Shown: positions 1 to 9,143, numbered from the stretch's first letter. The stretch is 64,000 nucleotides of DNA from Planosporangium flavigriseum (GCF_011947225.1 NZ_JAATVW010000001.1:124001-188000), one strand, 5' to 3'. Made by a program: numbers and translations. The notes: generated by a model not told the origin, from the sequence alone.

Positions 1-1
1 G

Positions 2-484
2 TGCTGGTGTGGCTCGCGCGGTTGCTGGGAGACCGAGGTGGGCGAGCACGCCCTGCTCCGGCACGCCGGGCGCGACGGCGTGACCGGCCGGGACGGCATG
101 ACCGGGCGCGACGGCATGACCGGCCGGGACGCCGTGCTGGCCGTCATCGACGCCGCCGTCCGCGGGGACCCAACCGCCCGGACCGCCGTCCGGCACGTGG
201 CCGACTGGCTCGGCTTCGGCGTGGCGAACCTCGTCAACATCGTCAACCCCGAGGCCGTCCTCTTCGGAGGCACGCTCCGCAGCCTCTACCTGGCGGATGT
301 GGCCCAGGTGCACGGCCGCCTCGACGGTATGGTGCTGCCCGCGTGCCGGGAACGCGTCCGGCTGCGCACCCCAACCTTCGGTGACGACGCGCCGCTCATG
401 GGAGCCGCTGAGCTGACCTTCGAACGACTGCTCCAGGATCCGCTCGAAGCCACCACGGGCGACGCTCCGGCGCGCCCGTGTTAG
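2..484 (+). CDS. ROK-family protein, C-terminal part (5' end outside window)
   Basis: The open frame enters from the left edge, so only the C-terminal ~160 residues are present. It opens with CWCGSRGCWE, the CxCGxxGCxE zinc-binding signature of ROK sugar kinases and ROK repressors, and ends with the family's FGVANLVNIVNPEAVLFGG helix-strand segment. The N-terminal half is missing, so I cannot tell a sugar kinase from an HTH-bearing repressor. Between the zinc motif and the C-terminal fold there is a short three-copy repeat (GRDG[VM]T-type), not usual in ROK proteins. The Gfo/Idh/MocA gene 42 bases downstream suggests a shared sugar or polyol role; this is inference. Confidence 0.8.
   Translation, partial: CWCGSRGCWETEVGEHALLRHAGRDGVTGRDGMTGRDGMTGRDAVLAVIDAAVRGDPTARTAVRHVADWLGFGVANLVNIVNPEAVLFGGTLRSLYLADVAQVHGRLDGMVLPACRERVRLRTPTFGDDAPLMGAAELTFERLLQDPLEATTGDAPARPC
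80..133 (+). repeat. Three tandem 18-bp in-frame repeats in the ROK gene
   Basis: Three consecutive 18-base units of the form [GA]TGACCGG.CG.GACG.C occupy 80-97, 98-115 and 116-133. They encode repeated (V/M)TGRDG/A hexapeptides in the loop after the zinc motif. The unit length is a multiple of three, so copy-number change keeps the frame. Confidence 0.75.
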
Positions 485-526
485 CTTTCGGCCTGCTAGA
501 CCTGGCAAGGGAGAGGCGGTACGGCG

Positions 527-1426
527 GTGCGGTTCGGACTTTTCGGCACGGGCCCCTGGGCCCATATGACCCACGCGCCGGCTCTCGCCGCGCATCCCGG
601 CGTCGAGTTCGTCGGAGTCTGGGGCCGCAATCCGGACAAGGCCGAGGCGCTGGCGGGTGAGTACGGCGTGCGGGCCTACCCGACGGTCGACGGCCTGATC
701 GCCGACGTGGATGCGATCGCCGTGGCCCTGCCGCCGGACGTGCAGGCGCCGATCGCCCTGGCGGCGGCACGCGCCCGCAAGCACCTGCTGCTCGACAAGC
801 CGGTCGCGCTCACCGTGGCGGAGGCCGACGCGATCGCCGCGGCGGTGGCCGAGGGCCGCCTCGCGTCCGCGGTCTTCTTCACCCGGCGCTTCGTGCCGCA
901 GCTGCAGGAGTTCCTCGAGCAGACCCGGAAGACGGGTGGCTGGGTCGAGGCCCGCGTCCACCACGTCGGTTCGATCTACGAGGAGGGCAACCCGTTCGGG
1001 GCGTCGCCGTGGCGCCGCGAGCGCGGTGGCCTGTGGGACGTCGGCCCGCACGCTCTCGCACTGGTGCTCCCGGTGCTCGGCCCGGTGACCGAGGTGACCG
1101 CGATGGTGGGCCCACGCGACATGACCCACCTGCTGCTACGGCACGCGTCGGAGGCGATCAGCACGTTGACGCTCTCGGTCGACACGCCGCCGGCCGCCGC
1201 ACGGCAGGAGGCCGTCTTCGCGGGCAAGGCGGGCGTCGTCGCGGTGCCGGCCATGCGGTGGGAACCGGTCCAGGCGTTCACGCGCATGCTCGACGAGCTG
1301 CTCGCCGCCGCGGACGGCGGGCCGCAACCGCAGCTCGACGTGCGGTTCGGGGCAGCGGTCACCGCGGTCCTGGCCGCCGCCGAGGAGGCAGCAAGGACCG
1401 GCCGGACGGTCCGGCTCACCGCCTAG
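527..1426 (+). CDS. Gfo/Idh/MocA-family oxidoreductase
   Basis: 299 residues, GTG start with GGGAGAGG upstream. The N-terminal Rossmann fold begins FGLFGTGPWA (GxGxxA-like dinucleotide motif). DKPVALT, at about residue 90, carries the EKP-type lysine that contacts nicotinamide and substrate in this family. WDVGPHALALV matches the conserved C-terminal GxHxxD/GPH region of the substrate-binding fold. It probably oxidises or reduces a hydroxyl of a sugar, cyclitol or related compound with NAD(P). It follows the ROK gene in the same orientation, so the two may be co-transcribed. Substrate unknown. Confidence 0.85.
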   Translation: MRFGLFGTGPWAHMTHAPALAAHPGVEFVGVWGRNPDKAEALAGEYGVRAYPTVDGLIADVDAIAVALPPDVQAPIALAAARARKHLLLDKPVALTVAEADAIAAAVAEGRLASAVFFTRRFVPQLQEFLEQTRKTGGWVEARVHHVGSIYEEGNPFGASPWRRERGGLWDVGPHALALVLPVLGPVTEVTAMVGPRDMTHLLLRHASEAISTLTLSVDTPPAAARQEAVFAGKAGVVAVPAMRWEPVQAFTRMLDELLAAADGGPQPQLDVRFGAAVTAVLAAAEEAARTGRTVRLTA

Positions 1427-1491
1427 CCGTCGTCTCGCCAATCAACTTGGACAGTTCATACGCTGATGTGGGCACCGGGTAAGGAAACACT

Positions 1492-2418
1492 GTGATCGAC
1501 CTGGATGGACTCGCAAGGTACGAGGGGCGTCCGCTGTATCTGTTCGTCGGCATCGACACAGCTGGCTCGCGGGTCCACCAGGCGTTCCCGCATTGGGCGA
1601 AGCGGATCGGGCTGGACGCTGATCTGCAGGGCCTCGATCTTCCGGAGGCTGCGGGGCCGGCCACGTGGGAGCGGCTGGTCACCACGATGCGGGACAATCC
1701 GTCGGTACACGGCGCCGTGATAACCAGCCACAAGCTCCGGATCTACCGCCACGCCAGCCATCTGATGGATGTGACCGAGCCCCTCGTCGCGCTCACCCAC
1801 GAAGTCAACTCGCTGGACACCCGCGGCCCGGTACGCGCGTTCGCTCGCGACGCCCAGTCCCTCGACGTCCTCCTCAACGGCCCGGTCGAGCACGTCGCAG
1901 ACGGCCGCCCGATCGTCTGCCTCGGATCCGGAGGCGCGGCGATCGCCCTGCTGCTGGCGACCCAGACCGACCTGTTGTCCCCGCGCGACCACCGGCCGGA
2001 GTTGACCATCGTCGGGCTGCAGGAGGATTCCCTGGCCGACGTCCGCGCGGTGCTGGATCGCGCCAAGCTCGGCGACGCGCCGGTACGGCTGCGCGTGGCC
2101 GCCGATCCGGCCGAGTGCGCTGCGCTGATCGCCGGCCTGGACCCGACGAGTCTGATCGTCAACGCGACGGGCCTCGGCAAGTCCGGACCCGGCTCACCGC
2201 TACCGGACGCGGGCGCCTTCCCGCCGGCCTCGGCCGCGTGGGACTTCAACTACCGCGGGCCGCTGACGTTCCTCGAGCAGGCCCGGACTGCTGGCGTCCC
2301 GTACGACGACGGCTGGGACTACTTCCTGGCCGGCTGGGCCTGCGCCCTGGCGGCCATGACCGATCGGAATGCGGCCCAGGTGCTTGCCGCCTTCCGGGAG
2401 CTCACGCCGCGCCGGTGA
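1492..2418 (+). CDS. Shikimate dehydrogenase-like protein
   Basis: 308 residues, GTG start after AAGGAAACACT. The N-terminal half carries HGAVITSHK, which aligns with the catalytic-lysine motif (VTxPxK) of AroE, then THEVNSL in place of the usual GAVNTL. The second half holds the nucleotide-binding loop CLGSGGAAIA and VNATGLGK, equivalent to the AroE NATxxG motif. The protein is longer than housekeeping AroE (~270-280 residues) and several motifs are altered, so it is more likely a paralogue acting on a related hydroxy acid or quinate-like compound than the aromatic-pathway enzyme. It lies 65 bases after the Gfo/Idh gene in the same orientation. Confidence 0.7.
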   Translation: MIDLDGLARYEGRPLYLFVGIDTAGSRVHQAFPHWAKRIGLDADLQGLDLPEAAGPATWERLVTTMRDNPSVHGAVITSHKLRIYRHASHLMDVTEPLVALTHEVNSLDTRGPVRAFARDAQSLDVLLNGPVEHVADGRPIVCLGSGGAAIALLLATQTDLLSPRDHRPELTIVGLQEDSLADVRAVLDRAKLGDAPVRLRVAADPAECAALIAGLDPTSLIVNATGLGKSGPGSPLPDAGAFPPASAAWDFNYRGPLTFLEQARTAGVPYDDGWDYFLAGWACALAAMTDRNAAQVLAAFRELTPRR

Positions 2419-2557
2419 CGCGGTGCCGGTGACCGGCAGCGCCCCTTCACCCCGGCGGCTTGGGCATCTCCCGTCCGCTTGCCAATCAGTCGTCCTCATC
2501 CAGGTGGCTCCCACGAAATCAGGTGTAGAGAACCATGAGTGGGGGCATCGAAAGGCC

Positions 2558-4234
2558 ATGGGATCCGTACGCCTGCTGACCGACCGGTACCGTCTGATCG
2601 ACCGCTTGGGCGCGGGCGGTATGTCGGTGGTCTGGCGAGCCCACGACGAGGTGCTCGGACGCCACGTCGCGGTGAAGATGCTCAGCGGCCAGTATGTCGG
2701 TGACGCGACCTCGCGGGATCTCATCCGCGCTGAGGCGCAGGCGGCAGGTAGGCTGTCCCACCCCAACGTGACGAGCGTGTACGACTACGGCGAAGCGGTC
2801 GAACCCGACGGTACCCGAGTGCCGTTCGTCGTGATGGAACTCGTCAACGGCGTCACGCTCGACGCCCGGCTCGCGCAGGGCCCCCTGCCGTGGCCGGTCG
2901 CGGTACGCATCGCCGCCGAGGTCGCCGCGGCCCTCGCGGCAGCGCACGCGCAGGGCCTGGTGCACCGCGACATCAAACCGGCGAACGTGATGCTCACCCC
3001 CGGCGGGGTGAAGGTGGTCGACTTCGGGATCGCCGCTCTGGTCGGCGCGAACGCCGACAGCGCGTCGGTCGTGCTCGGCACCCCGGCCTACCTGGCGCCG
3101 GAGCGGCTGAGCGGCAAGGCGGTCACTCCGGCCAGCGACGTGTACGCCCTCGGCCTGTTGCTGTTCCGCATGCTCACCGGCGGGTTGCCGTGGCAGGCCG
3201 AGACGGTCACCCAGATGCTCGAAGCCCACCAGTACACCGAACCGCGGCCGCTACCGCCGGCCGCCTGGCTACCCGCCGCCGCAGCCGACGTGGCTGCGCG
3301 CACCCTTGCCAAGGCGCCGGACAAACGCCCGAGCGCGCAAGAGGTCGCCCGCACCCTGTCGGCCGCGGTCGGGATCCGGGTCGCCCTTCCGCTCGACGAT
3401 GCACTGACCTGGGATACGGCGCCGTCATCGGACACGACTACGGCGTCCGTCGGCCAGGTTGGTGCCACCACGGCCAGGCGCTGGTGGGATCATCGTCCCC
3501 GACTGGTCGCGGCGGGCGCGGCGGCCGTTGTGACCATCACCGGGTTGACCGCCTGGGCTGATGCCGGGGCGCAGCCGCAGTCGTCGGCGCAGGCTCTGCC
3601 GCTTCGGCAGCATGTGGCGACACCACCGCCGATCGGCTGCGAAGTGCGCTACCAGACCATGAGGGACCAGGGTGGGACGTTCGACGTCGACATCGCCATC
3701 GTCAACCGCGCCACCCAGCCGGTGGGCGCTTGGACCCTGCGCTTCGACTTTCCCGCAGACCAGCGGCTGACCGGCGGCGCCGGTGCAGAATGGGCGCAGT
3801 CCGGCCAGACGGTGACCGCCGGTGGTGCGGGAACCCTCGCTGCCGGCGCGACGGCGACGGCACGCATGACCGGCGGGTACCAGGCGTCCAACCCGATTCC
3901 GACGGTGTTCACGCTCAACGGTGCGCCCTGTCGGGCGACGGTCACCGGCGCCACGGCCGTCCCGGTAACCGTGCCGGCCGCACCCCAGGGCACCGTCTAT
4001 CCGGTCGGCGTCTCGGTGGGCACCGGCGGGGGATCCGGTAATACGCCCCCGGGCAACGGCAGCAACCAGAATCAGAAGTCCACTCGCGGCAACGACAACG
4101 ACAATCAGCGCAGTCAGAGTAGCGCCGGCGACAGCAATCAGCGGCAGAAGCCCAGTCACGGCAAGGACAACAGCAACGGCAACGGCAACGGCAAGGGTCG
4201 AGTCGGGGGCAACGGCGACAGCAAGAGTGGCTGA
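2558..4234 (+). CDS. Transmembrane Ser/Thr protein kinase with extracellular CBM2-like domain
   Basis: 558 residues from ATG 2558, chosen because the kinase fold begins right after it (DRYRLIDRLGAGGMS). The Hanks-type kinase is complete: glycine loop ~17-23, VAVK with Lys40, HRDIKPAN with Asp138, DFG at 155-157, and YLAPERL. A single hydrophobic segment (about 311-335) separates the cytoplasmic kinase from an outside region. Residues ~356-463 resemble a family 2 carbohydrate-binding module, with a Cys near each end, W.L.F..P..Q and PTVFTLNGAPC. The tail is rich in Asn, Gln, Ser and Gly. It probably couples a cell-surface or polysaccharide signal to phosphorylation. PASTA repeats are absent, so it is not PknB. 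Confidence 0.88.
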   Translation: MGSVRLLTDRYRLIDRLGAGGMSVVWRAHDEVLGRHVAVKMLSGQYVGDATSRDLIRAEAQAAGRLSHPNVTSVYDYGEAVEPDGTRVPFVVMELVNGVTLDARLAQGPLPWPVAVRIAAEVAAALAAAHAQGLVHRDIKPANVMLTPGGVKVVDFGIAALVGANADSASVVLGTPAYLAPERLSGKAVTPASDVYALGLLLFRMLTGGLPWQAETVTQMLEAHQYTEPRPLPPAAWLPAAAADVAARTLAKAPDKRPSAQEVARTLSAAVGIRVALPLDDALTWDTAPSSDTTTASVGQVGATTARRWWDHRPRLVAAGAAAVVTITGLTAWADAGAQPQSSAQALPLRQHVATPPPIGCEVRYQTMRDQGGTFDVDIAIVNRATQPVGAWTLRFDFPADQRLTGGAGAEWAQSGQTVTAGGAGTLAAGATATARMTGGYQASNPIPTVFTLNGAPCRATVTGATAVPVTVPAAPQGTVYPVGVSVGTGGGSGNTPPGNGSNQNQKSTRGNDNDNQRSQSSAGDSNQRQKPSHGKDNSNGNGNGKGRVGGNGDSKSG

Positions 4235-4266
4235 GCAGCGCAAAGCGGCCGTGGGTTCGCTCAGCC
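4229..4266. terminator. Bidirectional hairpin between convergent genes
   Basis: GGCTGAGC (4229-4236) pairs with GCTCAGCC (4259-4266) around a 22-base loop. The arms contain the stop codons of the kinase gene and of the opposite membrane-protein gene. There is no T-run, as is common in actinobacteria. Confidence 0.5.
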
Positions 4267-6117
4267 GAGCGCGAATACCACATCCGCGCCGACGTTCCGG
4301 CGGGTAACGCCGGTGCCGGCCGTGGGGGCGTCCAGGAGCCGCTCGTACGGCGTGCCCGCAACCCGCTTCCGGTCGACGACGACGCCGCGGATGCCGAGCA
4401 AGCGCAACCGATTCACGCTGTCCGGGCTCGGGAAGCGCTTCACGAGGTCGCGGATGACCTGGTGGCCGGACGGGGTGATGCTGCTGCCGCCGTTCACCAT
4501 CGCCGGGAAGCCGTCGGTGGACCAGAGCATGACGTTGAGATCGATCCCCTCGTCCGACGGGAGGACGATCATCGGCGTGGGTGTCGCGGCCATCGCCGCC
4601 CACGGGCCATCTGGCACCTCCGGGTGGTCCATCTTCGGCAGGCCCTCGGCGAGGACGAGCGCAAGCAGGGGCACGGTGACGGCGAGGACGAGCGTACGGG
4701 CGTACGCGGCCAGCGCCGCGCGGCGGACACGGCGGGCCAGCTCGGTGACCGCACCGGCGGCGAGCAGGCCGAGCAGCAGGGTCGGCCAGACGATCAGGCG
4801 GCCGGGGGTGCGGCTGCCGTCGAAGCCGGGCAGATAGTGGTAGAGCAGTTGGTAGAGCGGGCCGTTGGCGCCGAGGGCGAGCAGGACGCCGACGACGAGG
4901 CCGGCGGTGAGGAACACCCGCTGCCGGATCGTCCAGGCCGACACGACCAGGCCGAGCGCCGCGAGCCCGTACAGGACGTATCCGCAGAGCAACACCTTCT
5001 CGTTCGACGCGACCTGGAACGCGTTCCGGGCACTCTCGTGCCAGGCGCCCCACGACAGCGAGCTGCGCGGAGCGGTGAACAGGCCCCGCAGCGTCGGCGA
5101 GAACCAGGCCACGTAGTCCCACGGACGCTCCGTCTCCGGGTAGAGCGCCCGCACGCGCAGGTAGTGGTACGCGAAATAGCCGCAGGCGCCGGTGAAGGCG
5201 AGGCCCCCGCCGAGGTCGGCGAGGACGACGCGCCGCGGCAGCGGCGGGCGGCCGCTGACCAGCCAGCCAACCGCGCCGGCCAGGCAGGTGAGCATCACGA
5301 TGTACACGAACGGCAGGCCGATGCCGAAGCCGAGCGAGACCTGCCAGGCGGCGACCGCCCAGCCGGCGATCGCCCAACCGGGGCGGACCTTCTCCGGGCG
5401 GTAGCCGCGGGTCAGCGACCAGCCGTGGCCGCGGGCGAGCATCGCCAGGGCCAGGGCGATGCCGCCGGTGGAGAGGATGTTGAGGTGCCCGTCGTGGCCG
5501 TAGCGCCAGGGGGCGTAGGCGAACGCGGCGCCCGCGATGGCGGCGCCGACACGGTTCGCGCCGAGTTGGCGGGCGAGGGCGTACCCGCCGACGGACGCGA
5601 GCGCGAACGTCAGCACGAGCATGACGTTGTACCGCAGGACGGCGTCGGCCATACCGGAGCCGATCATGCCGGCGGGCGCGTACCCGAGTAGGGAGTCACT
5701 GAACGCGAGCGGGTACTTCTCCGGGTAGAAGGCGTTGGTGCGCCAGAGGTGGCCGATGTCGTGCAGGACGGCGTGGCCGTTCCAGGCGAGGATCCATGCC
5801 TGGGCGGTAGGGTCGCTGATGTCACCGGTGATGGTGTGCACCGGGTCCGGGATGGCCGGCCGGGTCTCGCCGGCGGACATGATCCAGATCGCGAACGGCG
5901 GGACCAGCCAGATCATCGCGACCGCGAGCAGCAGCCCGGCGGCAGACGCCAGCGTCGCCTCGTGGCGCAGCGCCCGGCCGGGCGACCGGCGAACGCGGCC
6001 GGCGGTCTCCCCGCTCGCCACCTTCTCGGCAGTGACCTCCGCCGGCACCCCGAGCACGGCGCCGGCGGACCGGGACGGTCCGCTCCGGTCCGCCGCCTGC
6101 GTCACCGCGTCCGACAT
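4261..6117 (-). CDS. Polytopic membrane protein, GT-C glycosyltransferase-like
   Basis: 618 residues from ATG 6117; GAGGG seven bases upstream favours this over the ATG at 6162. After a ~60-residue cytoplasmic N-terminus there are about ten or more hydrophobic spans. They are interrupted by a first outer loop with HAVLHDIGHLWRTNAFYPEKYPLAFSD and a later loop with SRTPGR. A soluble C-terminal domain of ~120 residues follows (PMIVLPSDEGIDLNVML). Large first loop plus soluble tail is the general plan of lipid-linked GT-C glycosyltransferases and the related YfhO/PMT-like proteins, but I see no diagnostic motif and the substrate is unknown. Convergent with the kinase gene. Confidence 0.55.
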   Translation of the reverse strand: MSDAVTQAADRSGPSRSAGAVLGVPAEVTAEKVASGETAGRVRRSPGRALRHEATLASAAGLLLAVAMIWLVPPFAIWIMSAGETRPAIPDPVHTITGDISDPTAQAWILAWNGHAVLHDIGHLWRTNAFYPEKYPLAFSDSLLGYAPAGMIGSGMADAVLRYNVMLVLTFALASVGGYALARQLGANRVGAAIAGAAFAYAPWRYGHDGHLNILSTGGIALALAMLARGHGWSLTRGYRPEKVRPGWAIAGWAVAAWQVSLGFGIGLPFVYIVMLTCLAGAVGWLVSGRPPLPRRVVLADLGGGLAFTGACGYFAYHYLRVRALYPETERPWDYVAWFSPTLRGLFTAPRSSLSWGAWHESARNAFQVASNEKVLLCGYVLYGLAALGLVVSAWTIRQRVFLTAGLVVGVLLALGANGPLYQLLYHYLPGFDGSRTPGRLIVWPTLLLGLLAAGAVTELARRVRRAALAAYARTLVLAVTVPLLALVLAEGLPKMDHPEVPDGPWAAMAATPTPMIVLPSDEGIDLNVMLWSTDGFPAMVNGGSSITPSGHQVIRDLVKRFPSPDSVNRLRLLGIRGVVVDRKRVAGTPYERLLDAPTAGTGVTRRNVGADVVFALG

Positions 6118-6320
6118 GTCCGGGTCCCTCGCTTCGTGAGTCAGCCGGTTTGGGCCGTACACCGGCAGGGGCGGCTCCCCTATGCCCGAAGGGCGAGGTC
6201 GCTAACGTAGATCGCAATCACATCGCCATTCTTCATTCAATTGGAGGCTTACGCGCTCGTTGGAGAACACTCCGACCGGGCAACGGCACTATCGGACGGT
6301 GAGCCGGCGGGAGCAGCCTC

Positions 6321-7751
6321 ATGCGAGTCGTTCATCTGTTGACCGGGCCGCTGGCGCTCGGGACCGCGCTGGCCACTGCCACCACGGCAGGCATGGCAAT
6401 GGTGGCCGATCCCGCCGCGGCGAGCGCGGGCACCGGCCCCGTCCGGAATCTGGTCATCCGCCCGCACCACCCGGACGTATCAGTACCGGTCACCGTGCGC
6501 CGGTCCGGCGAGGCCATCGTCGACCTGCGGGTGGCGGCGCCGGGTACGGACTGGGCCCTGCCGGGCGCGGAGTCCGCCGTCGTGTCAGTCTCGGTCGACG
6601 GGCGGTACGTCACAGACCTCGTCGTCGCGGGCGCGACCCCGCTCGACCGGCAGTTCGCGCTGGGAGGTCTCCGGGCCGGGGTGCACCTGCTCAGTCTCGG
6701 CTTCGCCCACGAGCGGTCCCCGGCGACAAACGTATCCGTAGTCGTCGACAGGATGTCGGTATCGACGTACTCACCGGACGACCCCGAGTACCGGGTGCTA
6801 CGGCACGCGCCGGTGGTGTACGGGCGCACCATCGCCGCACTGGGCGGCCCGTACCAGAACGCCACGACCGATACGCCGCTGCTCGCCTGGCACGAGACCG
6901 TACCGACCCCGACCACCGGCCACGTGATCGTCACCTACTCGGTGGTGTGGAGCAACGAGGACGGCGGTACGAACACGCCGGCGCTGATGGCCCGATGGGG
7001 CCGCACCACAGACATCGAGTGGGTCTACTCGGTCGAACTGGACGAGCGCGGCGACCGGGTCGCCGGCAGCGACATCTTCCAGGCTCCGAACCACCAGGTT
7101 CTGCACTTCGCCGGCCGCTACGAGGACGACCACCCGCTGCTGCAGACGTGCACCGCCAACAACAACATGTGCGACGCGGTGGACGGCCCGATGCGGTTCT
7201 TCCTGTCGGCGCTGCCGACCCGGCCGGCCGACCAGGCGCGCGAGCACCTGATGGACAGCAACCCGTGGACGTACCAGATCATGGCCAAGGAAATGCTTCG
7301 CGAGCGCAAGATAGAGGTCCCCTCACCGACGACGGCGTTCACGCCCGCAGTGAGCGACCAGCGCAACTACCTGTACGCGGTGGTCAAGAAGACCACCCTG
7401 GGCGCCAACTCGGGGTCCGCATGGGTCGGTGTCTCGCTCGGCGTGCGCCTCGTGGGCAGCGAGACCGTCTACCTGTCCAACCACACCGAGCCGACCTGGT
7501 CGCTGCAGCGTGACGACCCGGCGGCCACGACCGTCGAGTTGCCGGCCGGCACGACGGTCGCGGACATCGCCGAGGTGAGCGTCCACCGCGTCGTAGTGAA
7601 CACGGACAGCGGAGCGCCGATCCACGTCACGGCGATCAGGCGCGGCTTCTTTCTCGGCGAGGACTACCGCCCCCAGCCGTCCTTCCTCACCTGGAGCGGC
7701 GAGGTCGTCCTGGACGCCGGCACACCGTCGGCCGTGCTCTGGCGTCGCTGA
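6321..7751 (+). CDS. Secreted protein of unknown function
   Basis: 476 residues. The first ~35 residues form a typical signal peptide (Arg near the N-terminus, hydrophobic stretch, cleavage after AAASA). The remainder is rich in beta-prone segments and polar residues with one short Cys pair (QTCTANNNMC) that may form a disulfide loop. WHETVPTPTTGHVIVTYSVVWSNEDGGTNTPALMARWGRTTDIEWVY-like text, split by aromatic residues, resembles sequences in actinobacterial secreted carbohydrate-related proteins, but I recognise no catalytic motif. It is separated from the divergent membrane-protein gene by ~200 bases that must hold both promoters. Confidence 0.6.
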   Translation: MRVVHLLTGPLALGTALATATTAGMAMVADPAAASAGTGPVRNLVIRPHHPDVSVPVTVRRSGEAIVDLRVAAPGTDWALPGAESAVVSVSVDGRYVTDLVVAGATPLDRQFALGGLRAGVHLLSLGFAHERSPATNVSVVVDRMSVSTYSPDDPEYRVLRHAPVVYGRTIAALGGPYQNATTDTPLLAWHETVPTPTTGHVIVTYSVVWSNEDGGTNTPALMARWGRTTDIEWVYSVELDERGDRVAGSDIFQAPNHQVLHFAGRYEDDHPLLQTCTANNNMCDAVDGPMRFFLSALPTRPADQAREHLMDSNPWTYQIMAKEMLRERKIEVPSPTTAFTPAVSDQRNYLYAVVKKTTLGANSGSAWVGVSLGVRLVGSETVYLSNHTEPTWSLQRDDPAATTVELPAGTTVADIAEVSVHRVVVNTDSGAPIHVTAIRRGFFLGEDYRPQPSFLTWSGEVVLDAGTPSAVLWRR

Positions 7752-7814
7752 CGGTAGCAGTGCCGGGCCCCCTCATCACGGCACGGGCCTCGAAGGAGAA
7801 GCTGTCCACAGACC

Positions 7815-7976
7815 CTCAACGTTCATAGCCCCGTCACGCCATCGCCACACCCCGCCACCGTCGAGGCCCTCACGGACACGGGCATCGACGGCATCATCAC
7901 CAACTACCCGAACCGCGTACGGCAGATCATGGCCGACCGCGGCATGCGACTGCCCAAAGCCTACGAGCCACGCTGA
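7815..7976 (+). pseudogene. C-terminal remnant of a glycerophosphodiester phosphodiesterase
   Basis: An open 53-codon stretch ending in TGA reads LNVHSPV...TVEALTDTGIDGIITNYPNRVR...RGMRLPKAYEPR. It matches the last strands of GlpQ/UgpQ-type enzymes (VNVWTVN...GVDGIITDYPDRV). No upstream TIM-barrel, catalytic His or metal ligands are present, and the frame is blocked upstream. It is therefore the tail of a deleted gene, sitting between two secreted-protein genes. Confidence 0.6.
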
Positions 7977-8087
7977 CGCGTCCTGCGGTTGTCACCGGCA
8001 CCGGTCCGGTGCCGGCGACGGGCATCACGAGCGAGTTCAGCCGCAGGTTTCCCCTGCGTTTCCCGGCACCACCCCCGCCCGGTGAAA

Positions 8088-8125
8088 CGAAGCGGCTCCC
8101 CCCGTTCCGGGCGGGAGCCGCTTCG
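8088..8125 (-). terminator. Strong hairpin after the phosphoesterase gene
   Basis: CGAAGCGGCTCCC (8088-8100) and GGGAGCCGCTTCG (8113-8125) form a perfect 13-bp stem with a 12-base loop. It lies 4 bases past the TAA of the minus-strand phosphoesterase gene. No T-run follows. Confidence 0.8.
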
Positions 8126-8129
8126 GCCG

Positions 8130-9143
8130 TTAGAACGTGAACGGGACCTTGGTCCAGCTCAGTACCTGGGAGCCGCGACCGTTGACCGTCACCCGCAGGT
8201 AATCCTTGGCGTTGCCGGAGCCGTCCACGGTGATGCGCGTCAGGTTCGACACCGGCTTGCTGATGCCGTAGAAGTCCAACCACTTCGATCCTGCGCCGAG
8301 GGGGTTGTCCGTGTTGTAGACGTGGCTGTCGCCGTTGAACAGGTAGACCTGCCCCCGGTACGCCGCCGATTCCCGGGCGATGGCCGCCACGATCGGCTGG
8401 AAGCCGTAGACGTCAGCGAACGTCGCGTTGTACGTCGGGTCGAACATGTCGGCCTGCAGCATCAGCACCACGGCCCGCTGGTGCTGGCGGCGCGCGTCGG
8501 CGAACGTGTCGTGGATCTCCTGGATGGTCGCCGACGTACGGTTGAGCACCTCAGCCGTCTGCTCCGGGGTCGGCGCGGTCTTTCCGGTCCACGGCCCGAG
8601 GCTGTTGTCGCTGCCGACGACGTGAGCGGCGGCGAAGCCCACACCGGCCCGCTGCCAGCGGACGTTCTCCGGAATGCCGAGCTCGGCCTGCGACTGCACG
8701 GGCACGCTGTGCTGACCCAGGGTGCGGCCGGGCTGCGGGAAGAACACCTGCCGGACCTTGGCCAACCGCTCCAGTGGGTTGTACGGCCCATTGTTGGGAC
8801 GGTGGCAGTCGGTCCACTCGTTGTCACCCACCGTGTACACCAGCGGGTCCTGGAACTGATCGAAGTTGCTCTTGACCTGCTGGAAGTAGGTGTCACTGCA
8901 GACGCTCGACCCGTCCTTGATGTCGCCGAGGTGGGTGACCATCTCTACGGACGGGTCGGCATTGATCTGCGCGACGGCCTTCGGGAAGTTGGCGATCGAG
9001 GCCGAGCCGTAGGGAATGTCGCCGATGACCGCGAAGGTGTAGCTGTGGTCATCCGACGCCGATGCCGGAACGGTGAGGGCGGAAACGGACAGAGCCGCGG
9101 CCACAGCTGTCGAGGCCAGCGCAGCGAGATGTCGCCGCTTCAT
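8130..9143 (-). CDS. Secreted metallophosphoesterase
   Basis: 337 residues, ATG 9143. A twin-basic N-terminus (MKRRH), hydrophobic core and ALTVPASA cleavage region form a signal peptide. Calcineurin-like metal motifs appear in order: AVIGDIPYG (first Asp), HLGDIKDGS (GDxxD), VGDNEW (equivalent to GNHD/E) and LFNGDSHVYN (GDxHxx), with VLMLQADM between. Two Cys (VCSDTYF and TDCHRP) may form a disulfide outside the cell. It should hydrolyse phosphate esters or diesters at the cell surface. The nearby GlpQ remnant hints at a former phosphodiester-scavenging group. Confidence 0.85.
   Translation of the reverse strand: MKRRHLAALASTAVAAALSVSALTVPASASDDHSYTFAVIGDIPYGSASIANFPKAVAQINADPSVEMVTHLGDIKDGSSVCSDTYFQQVKSNFDQFQDPLVYTVGDNEWTDCHRPNNGPYNPLERLAKVRQVFFPQPGRTLGQHSVPVQSQAELGIPENVRWQRAGVGFAAAHVVGSDNSLGPWTGKTAPTPEQTAEVLNRTSATIQEIHDTFADARRQHQRAVVLMLQADMFDPTYNATFADVYGFQPIVAAIARESAAYRGQVYLFNGDSHVYNTDNPLGAGSKWLDFYGISKPVSNLTRITVDGSGNAKDYLRVTVNGRGSQVLSWTKVPFTF

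Noticed and set aside
3425-5377. 650-codon minus-strand open frame over the kinase and membrane-protein genes
   Set aside because: Arg/Pro/Gly-rich translation typical of a shadow frame in GC-rich DNA. It crosses two well-supported genes.
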